From Stichopus chloronotus (Eukaryota; Echinodermata; Holothuroidea; Aspidochirotida; Stichopodidae), in contig CM037830.1 of NCBI GenBank assembly GCA_021234535.1, positions 20,887,116-20,951,115 on the forward strand: a DNA stretch of 64,000 nucleotides, given 5' to 3'. The notes under the pieces were generated by a model. The model was not told the DNA's origin. It searched no databases and saw nothing but the letters and a program-made list of their open reading frames with translations. Each line of letters begins with the position of its first letter. Within the stretch, counting starts at the first letter, position 1. This document shows positions 55,664-64,000 of the stretch, piece after piece. The position numbers and the translations under genes are program-made.

Positions 55664-58600
55664 GTAAGTCGAACATAATTTTAACTTTTACTCATCACTG
55701 GCACAATATAATATCTCGTCTGTTTGCAAGACGAGAACAAGTTTTTATGAATTTTACATACAGAGGGGTCTTTATCAGAGTATCGTATGTTCGTATAGGA
55801 TGAGGGAGAGTGGGTGACTTAGGGTGCGGGTGATTTGGGGATAAGGGTACGTGACATGTAGGTGGGATTTGTATATATGTAATTTATAGGTATTATAGGT
55901 AATAAGGCATGATTCATAATGTAAGTGAGTAGAACTGGACAGTACCCAACCACAGAGGCAGGAAGCAATTCACGGTGTGAGTTGGATGTCGTCTCTCTAA
56001 TTTCTCTGGGTGAGATATAGGTCTACACGATTCAAAAGTTGTTCGTTTGTAAGAATAACACACAAACAGGAAATTCTCGTCAAAACACTAAAGTAGTTTG
56101 TATTCTTCTTATTTTGTTTAACGCCCTCGCAGTTTCTCCATCATCGATGTGAGTTATTTTCCGTAACAATACACCGTAATTGAAATATATATCAAACTTG
56201 TGACGATAAACTTATAACCCACAACCTCTTTGCATCTGATGTAGCAGACGTAACCGCTCCCGTTGTTAGCCCACTTTCTGTGGATCAGTCCCTACCTTTG
56301 GCAACTCCATTTTTAAGGTGGTTGATGGATCGGCCCGTTTGCACTAGACATCATTTTTACTACAGTTTTTTTTTTTCATTGGTAGAACATTTAGGCCAGT
56401 GTAAACCATGTACAAGGAACGGTGATGTTGAATCAGGGAGATGATACTGGAATCTCCCTGGTTGGACGCACACATACTCTTGTACTATAAATAATGTTAT
56501 TTTGATAGCAAAGCGGTATGTGCACACATGGCCTGCAGATATTTCATCGCTATACTGGCAGAGAGAGAGAGAGAGAAAAAGGGAGAGAGCGTAAACCTGT
56601 AAAGCTCTCAGGGAGTTATGAAAATGAGACTGACGTCATATGATAATAAGACGTCCGAGCACCTTTAAATCGTAGCCACAACCTTTCCACCCAATTCACG
56701 AAACCCGCGTGACCTCACATCCGTCTGGGGCTCCTGATCTTCGAACTAGCTCTTAAAGTCCTTACTCTTTTCATGATTCCATAGAGCCATCTGTATACAT
56801 GAAACAATTCGCCTTTTTTCTCTCTCTCTACTAAACTAGGATCATATTTTTTGGTTAAAAGTTTCCGGTACTACCTTTTAGGTTACCTCTATTTACTTAT
56901 AGAGTTACAGGTTCGAGAATTCCGTGGATGCTTTAATCATTTCATTCAATCACCAATATTGAGTTATAGATCAAACCAATAATGCAGGGCACATAGACAC
57001 TGAAAAATACGATAGCAATATTTGAAAATACATATATATATATATCAAATATCAATATATATATCAATATATTTTCAAATATTGCTATCGTATTTTGCAG
57101 TGTCTATGTGCCCTGCATTATTGGTTTGATCTATAAATTAATATTGGTGATTGAAGATCGTTTCCAAAACGCGCCGACATCAAAGCAAAGGTTAACACGC
57201 AGACGTTAAACAATTAATATCAGGCTCTTTGAAAGCGGTATATGGCAGCGAGGATATATCGCTGTTTTTTTTTTTTTCTGTATGTTCCAAAATATGACAA
57301 AAATGTAGTATATTGGAAGAAGATGGCTGAATGTTTCCTTCCGTTCCGTCTTAGCGCTCTGTAACTGCGCAATCAAGTCTACATTTTATCAAAGGCATGA
57401 TCGGCCTTAACGTCCTGAAGGAAAAAAGGTCCTATTGAAAGTCCCTATTTGCAAGAAATACAAGGAAGGAACTGGATGTTTCCTTTTACGGTTGATATAT
57501 GTATTGCAATATCAGATTATAGAAATGGTGGAATTGTTTCATGCCGTATTAATAATCCTACCGTCTACACATCCGAAAACATTTTCTTCAGCTGTTCAAT
57601 TTCAGTGTAATTACGTTGATCACATTTTCATCAAGTCAATTATTTCAAATAGGACTATGTCAATATTGTCCCTTCAACTAACCTTGATCATTTGTCCACT
57701 AATCCTTTGCAGAGTTTACAATGTGCTCATTCAACCTATTGAGGTTTCATATCTTCGTGGATATTTCCAAACATCTTTAGCTACAGCAGCATGTACTAGA
57801 TACATGATCGCCTGGTGTAGGCCTGTGATACGTTTAAGTCGCTACTCTAATCGAAAAATACCATCTACTACTGTAAAACAGCGTATCGACTCGTCCGTTG
57901 AGCTATGCAGATATGTATCAATGTATGTTGCAGTACATCTCATCTATAGTTACCCACTCACCCCCAGTCCCCGTACTGCAATTTTAGGAGGATTTAACTA
58001 TTAAGGAAGGAAGACAAGAATACGTCACGATGAGGTAATGTAAGGGTTGTTGAAGAATCTACCCTTAAAATGAACGAAATCATGAGAAAGAAGTTAAGAA
58101 ATTATGAGATACTGACCTTAACGAATGCTTATTGATTTTCTCTAGAACAGAATCGCTGCTGCAAATAAATGCCAGTTTCATACTTTTAGGCAATAAGTGC
58201 GCGGTATTGCATATGGGGATATGTGGGTCTTCAATAACGTTAAATTGGTGGGACTCGTATAGGAAGGTCAAAACTTCACCGTGAGCTGAAATTTTGGGAT
58301 TGTTGTGATACAAATACGGTCACTAGTTGCAAGGAGATCATTAGTGAAACAGTAAAAACACTCCTACAACAACGGCGTTCAAACGTATCACGGTGATTTA
58401 TTAATTCGATACACAAATGGCGGATTCATAGGGGAAAAAAAACGGGGGCCATGGTCCCACCGGAACGTTGGTCAGAAAAATTGTTTCCAAAAGTTTGCGG
58501 AACGTAATTAAGAAAGAAAGAACAATGTAGCTAGGAAAAGGAAATTTTTTAGAAGACAAATGAGGTTCACAATTGTACCCTTTTGTTTCACCAAATCGCA

Positions 58601-61600
58601 TCCGAGGGCATTAAGATGATGGAAATATTTCCCAAAAGGGAAATGGGTATGTCTCCCTTTAGACCCCTCCCAATATCACTGAACTAGGAGTTTGTTCTAT
58701 CCCAAACAAAGGATTTGGGTTCCGCCAGTGAGATACGGGAAGTCACCGTTTATTCTCTTTGCCCAGTTGTGAACATTCATGTAAGAACCGTTTCAAAGCA
58801 AAGCTATGATGATTTATCAACAACATGAGAATGTTCTCTTGCTTTGTCTCCTCCATAACAACCATTGCCTTTTTTTTTCAAATTTGTGAACATGTGCATG
58901 AAATTGATATAAGCCAGATACGTAGAGGGTAATGACAATCTATGCAGGAAATATAACATGCTGTAATATATAGTTAACGAGCAATGTAAGCATAGTAAAT
59001 CATGAAACTTTATCAAAACAAACATTTGTATGTAATGGGGATGTGGATAATTAATACACCCAAGGCCGCTATCTCAGAGTAATTATCTCTATCATTTTTT
59101 TTTTATTGTTCTCTGTGGTTTCATGGAACAAAGCAATTATAGACAATGGGCTTGCAGAAGCACTGTAATATGTTTATTAGTGACGGTAAATGTTACCGTT
59201 TAAAGGAAGGCTTATTTCCTCCTCGATCAGCGTGAGATCAGGAGGGGGATTCTTCAAATATCATTCCCTAGCAACAGCTGTATAAATCAGGACTTAATAG
59301 TGTGACCATGCAGCGAACACTATTGTGTGCCAGATAATTCAAAAAAGATTTGGTGTTGTAAGTTTTAAAGAGAGATAATTTATTTTTCGTAGGGATAAGT
59401 GGTGATCGCTTCTTTTTCTTTTTTCATTTCATTCTTTCTCTGAGAGTGAGTAATTTAACGCACTTTGGTCTTCAATTAGTAAATACATGAGTAGTTTCTG
59501 AAAAGACTTCCCGTATATTGTAGCACAGTGTTCCCCCAAGACGTTACACGTGCTTAATTCAGAGATTGCTGCAATTAATTCATACAGTACAAAGATTTTA
59601 AACATAATGTAAATGACAGACGCTGTTTCATTTTCCTACCAAAAATCATTAACGGTCCTTTGATGAAGAGAAACCATTGTTTTAATAGAAACGTCTTTCT
59701 TTTAAGGGCGACAGCAATAGTTGAAAGGCAATTTGCAAGAAATGTTAATGGTATATATGGACCTTCATGCAAACGAGCAGAATGTTTTTAAACGAAACTG
59801 GAATGACCTGGGACAGTTTCTGATAGTCTTCCATCTGTTGATTACTTTAAATTTTTGCATGGCTGTGACCTTATTGTCTTCGGAAAAAGGAAGCAACAAT
59901 ATGCTACAAAAAACCACGAATTAAGGAAGTCAACTAGCCTATTTTTAAAGTGATGCTTATCTTGTCAAAGAAAACTATGTTGCCTCAGTTGATGGAAGAT
60001 AGGGGATGGGGTAGAGCGGGGGTTACTCGTTGCACTTTTGTACAAAAGTACTTGCATTCGTCATATGTAAATTAGTTTTAAATGTTATAGTTACTACGCA
60101 ATAGCATAATAATTCAACCTTGGTTAGTCCAGTTGACAATTTGTTCAAAAATCACACGCAAACCTCAAAAACTTCTTCCTTGGTGTCCTACCCACTAAGG
60201 ACCTCTAAGTGCCCCCAGAATTACGTCAAGACAATAGACTTGATCAAACTTCGTAAATGGGCTAGTGTACCACGTGTATATGCAGTAGAATGGTGGTAGG
60301 ACGAAATGTGACGAAAGACTCTGAACAAAAGATAAATTTGACTTTTTTAATCTTCAAAAGTGGTGACATGCAAATTGAATACCGGTGTGTTTTGAAGTTG
60401 AATGACTCATACACTGAACGTACCATCTACAGCACATGTGTGCACATGTGTGCACTTTTGAATATAGCAAATTGGTCGTTTAGTATTGCAAGTGTTATCT
60501 TCCTGCAGTCAATCAACGGGTCTGATTAACTGGATCAGTGTTAACCTTACAGTCATCATGAGTCTGTGGATCAAGTGTGGTTCACACGACTGTTTCAATG
60601 CGAAACCAGAAAGCCAAAAGGGTCAGCGAATCCTTGCGTATGGTTGTATATATTGCAACAAACACGAATTACCCATATGGCAAGTATGAGATTAATTAAA
60701 GCAAATTTTTTCTTGAAACGTCATGGTAACAAGCTTTTGATATATCTTGAGATTATCGTGTTTACAAGAAGTGTGACACACATACATACACGCACACACA
60801 CGCAGCTTTGTTTTCCATTCACTCCGAGGACCTCATTGTGCTTTCTTTTGTTTTTTCTTCCTCAACTCTAACCTTAACAATAGACTGTCTATTGTTAATC
60901 TTGAGAGGACCGGAGAAATCTATTGAATTTTCTACAGAGGACTTAAAATCTATTGTTTCGGTCTTCGATCCCACCCGAAAACAAGGGCACACACACACGA
61001 CATCTTCATCGAATAGATTCCTTCCGCCTCTGGGCAAGGAGTAAAAAAGGACACAAGGAGGTCCCCCGTGGTAGTGACCTCACGACCAGTTACATGAGCT
61101 TAAAAGCAATATCTCAAATTACACCAGCTTAAATATTCGAAATAACTGTCGAAAAATACTTCAAGTTGTTCTTTTGGTTGTCTGTGGGTTAATTGTTTTA
61201 GTCCTAAACTATGTTTGTTTAATTGCGGGTGTTTATAAAGGTAATTTATTGAAACGAGGAGAGGAAAAAGATACTTCTATATAAACCACAGATTGGCTAT
61301 CTGTTAACATCATTTAACTATCTACGGTAAGGATATGTGCGAAAAACTATAATTTGTGTCAGACCTGGAACATGGGTGTTTATATCCACGCTAAACTAAA
61401 CACAGCTCCGTAATGTCAGAAAATGTTTGTCTTTGTTTTTTTCTTTTGAAAATGTATATTTTTAGAAGTGTGTATCGTGCTTTAAAGAGTAAAGGGTCTA
61501 TTTTAATCTTAAATATATTGCACTGGACAGTGCCACACAGTATGATCATGGGATGGGACCTATCCATTTGTCGTATGTAGTCCACATAATTGTGCTTAAT

Positions 61601-64000
61601 CTTGCTATATAGCACCCTGCCGGATAAACATATGTATAATACTCAAACTACTCAATTGCATGCCATTGATACCGTATATAAAGTTAGACCTACCTAAGAA
61701 GTTTACTGACGGTCACTGTATACCCTTTGGCTTCCACCCGGCGCTTGCAACTCCTTCGTTTATTTTCTGAGCGGATTAATTAGGCCACCGTTCTGCAGGA
61801 CTTCAGAACGGATGCATCCTAATTGTAACAGGATTCACCCCCGCTGTAAACTCGTAAATGGCGTCTACGTGTTAGCTTACCTGCAGGTACGAAAACAAAG
61901 GGTTTAGTTCGAAACACCTCGTAAAACAAATCAATTGGTAATTACCGTGTGTAAAATTAAATAGTTAACCTGTAGTGTGGAATTTAATGTTCCCCAGCAA
62001 GTATAGAGTGTCCTTGGGGAGAATACAACGGATGAGACAGTTCATTGGATATTTCATTATTAAACATATTACGTTGCATTAAAAGTAAAAACATCTTCCC
62101 ATTACAGGTTATATGCTGTAATCACTTCATATTAATATCGAAGTTCCTTTGCATCTCATATTGTGATGTCATTGTAACTTGACATTGAATTAGTGAATAC
62201 ATGCCGTACGGTAAAACGATACCAGTTATAACGTTAACTCGATTGACATCATTTTGATCTCATTGCAATATGAAAAAAAAAGACACTAATTAAATTCAAA
62301 AACAAATCTGCTTTCATTTGATCCTTGTTTAAGTATGTGACGATAAATGTGCACTTTCGACTGACAGTCAAACGGATTTATTAAAAAAAAATGCAACACT
62401 CCTTTAACAGGTCAATAGGCTTATCGGCAGGTCTAGACTGATGCTAATCTCTGCAGTGAGAGAGCCAAAGCTGGAAACGGAGTTTGTTTGATTACGTATT
62501 TGATGTTTAATGAGCCTTGACGACAAAGGAAGTCATTACCTGCATCAGAATAATCAACAAGTCTTCTCGATCTGTCCTAAGATACCGAAGATCAATTCAA
62601 TTCGAGTTATTGTTAAAACCTTTGACCTGATCACTTGTTGGGCTCAGATAAGATAAAACGAGATGGAGGGACAAATAGAGGCATATTTGCATATTTTACG
62701 ATCACGTTTTTCTTTCTTTTTTTCTCTCATACATATGCGCGCTGACATCGATACTTTTGCACATCGATTCATTGCACATACGTCCTCAATTAAAGGTCTA
62801 GTGCCATTTGTCCTTATATACAATAGGAGATGTGAACAGTCTTGTTGTTGGTGTACAAACTGGCGCATTGTGACTGGACTCTTGTCGGAAGTGAACATCC
62901 CATTACTTTAACGTTATTCATGTTGATTAAATAATTCTACTGTCTCGAAATTAATCGATCTGAAGTCCTATACGAGACGGCATTTTGGAACTTAGAGAAC
63001 CCTTTTTAAAAATTTGTCGCATTGTGTAAAGAAACACACATCATCTGGATTAAATCTCCACCGTCAAGGTATTTCCGGTATGAATTACTTATAATCTTGT
63101 TTTCAAATCAAGTTTAACATGCCGGTAATTTCCTCTTCAATGTAGTTGGCTGAAGAGCTTCCAAATATTATCAAAGTTATAAGTTTAAACATCGGGAGAC
63201 TGGCGTTTATATACATAGGGGTCTGCGATCGATCCATCGAAAGCCAAACATCGATTATTATTCAAAAAATCAACACCGATAGTGGTAACCGAGACCAGTA
63301 ATCGGACAGAATAACGACTTCCGAATGTCCCCCAAAACAAGCTGGTTGGTTCCTCTGACATGATGGTATAACTGACATTGAGTGGCGTGTCAACACAACC
63401 TGACTGAGGTAATGACTATTGTTTCTGCTTTCAATATCACGAACGTGAAGGGCGAGAGGAAAATAAAGAGAAATGTTACAGAAAAAAAAACCCAAAAGTT
63501 AACTGCTTAAACAGCCCCTCTAATTTACCCCACATGGATGCACTTTGCTTCTTCCTGCCTTCTCGCCATCTTCAACCCTGCAGGAACGTGAAAAAAAAAA
63601 ACATTTACATGGTAACAGACTCATGTTTCCCTGTAGAATCTGTAGAAAAAAAATCTGACGGTGGTTCTGAAAGTGAAAGAGAAAGAGCAAAGCTCTCAGG
63701 GATACAGTCAACCCCAAGCGGTTAATGGTGGTGTCCTCGGATGAGGAAGGGTGTCGAGCACAGTCTAAAAGACTTCCTCTAAGGTGGGTTTCAGTTTTGG
63801 ACCACTGTAGGACTTTGAGGCAGAGTACACAACATACATATTCCGTACATTCCGTAAAGTCAACTGTCTCTTCTCACAAAATTGAATATACGTCTAGCGT
63901 TTAGACAGGAAGTAACCTGTGACGTGGATCAGAGCCGACATAACCTGAAGTAGATCTCAAATTTACACCCATTTCCAAAGTCTATTACCCTTTTAAGGGG
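55664..64000. other. Right end of the window: putative intron 1 of the second gene, no other gene seen
   Basis: No exon with convincing domain content was found. It holds a GA-rich microsatellite near 56560-56590, a hairpin MITE at 56945-57155, an AC-rich stretch near 60780-60803 and a 189-codon open frame (57435-58004) with no family features. Confidence 0.45.
56945..57155. mobile_element. Hairpin MITE with arms of about 85-95 bp
   Basis: The arms are nearly perfect reverse complements: TTCAATCACCAATATT outside, then ATAGATCAAACCAATAATGC, GGGCACATAGACACTG and AATACGATAGCAATATTTGA, joined by an AT-rich centre at about 57030-57070. Non-coding; a snap-back element. Confidence 0.9.

Noticed and set aside
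56246..56450. A possible second exon of the gene starting at 55606 (acceptor GATGTAG at about 56245)
   Set aside because: The frame can be joined in phase 1, but the peptide has no domain character, no good donor was found and it soon meets a stop.
57435..58004. A 189-codon plus-strand open frame, the longest right of the receptor
   Set aside because: No recognisable domain, no convincing splice acceptor logic in phase with the exon at 55606, and composition like its surroundings; chance is likely.

Overview
This window reads as nuclear DNA of an invertebrate animal: AT-rich, with long introns carrying GT/AG splice sites, many microsatellites and G-runs, and many short hairpin-forming transposon relics. 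One spliced multi-exon gene dominates. The style of the gene (a lectin-headed adhesion GPCR with roughly 1 kb introns) and the abundance of small inverted-repeat elements suggest a marine deuterostome, possibly an echinoderm. That taxonomic guess is inference only; nothing here proves it.

Layout. 1-2260: two tandem-repeat arrays and a promoter-like TATA region that could be a decayed LTR. 2260-8600: intergenic, no gene seen, with a retroelement-like hairpin near 5737. 8627-35861: a complete plus-strand adhesion GPCR gene of 12 coding exons. The reconstructed reading frame closes at every junction (2586 nt, 861 codons plus stop). Domain order is signal peptide, C-type lectin-like domain, hormone-receptor (HRM) domain, GAIN domain with an intact GPS cleavage motif, seven transmembrane helices, and a short cytoplasmic tail. 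Two AATAAA signals lie about 610-660 nt after the stop. Its introns hold a hAT-like MITE with an 8-bp target duplication, a foldback repeat, a probable Penelope-like element remnant on the minus strand with a degenerate hammerhead-ribozyme-like core, and (ATGT)n and (ATC)n microsatellites.

36520-55600: intergenic and rich in repeats: a roughly 200-bp-armed inverted repeat with a second interleaved inverted repeat, a tandem duplication, foldback arrays built from short words, three elements sharing a CTTAAAGGGAAA-type terminal inverted repeat, a degenerate minisatellite of about 70 bp whose units carry a palindromic core, and a MITE. 55606-55663: a probable first coding exon (start codon, signal peptide, phase-1 donor) of a second plus-strand secreted or membrane gene, whose remaining exons I could not find before the window ends. 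55664-64000: otherwise no supported gene; one hairpin MITE at 56945-57155.

How it works together: the receptor would be cleaved at its GPS into an extracellular lectin/HRM/GAIN fragment and a 7TM fragment with a tethered agonist starting at Thr534. The lectin and HRM modules sit in exons bounded by phase-1 introns, the arrangement expected from exon shuffling. The downstream gene start has the same phase-1 signal-peptide exon, so a tandem paralogue is possible but unproven.
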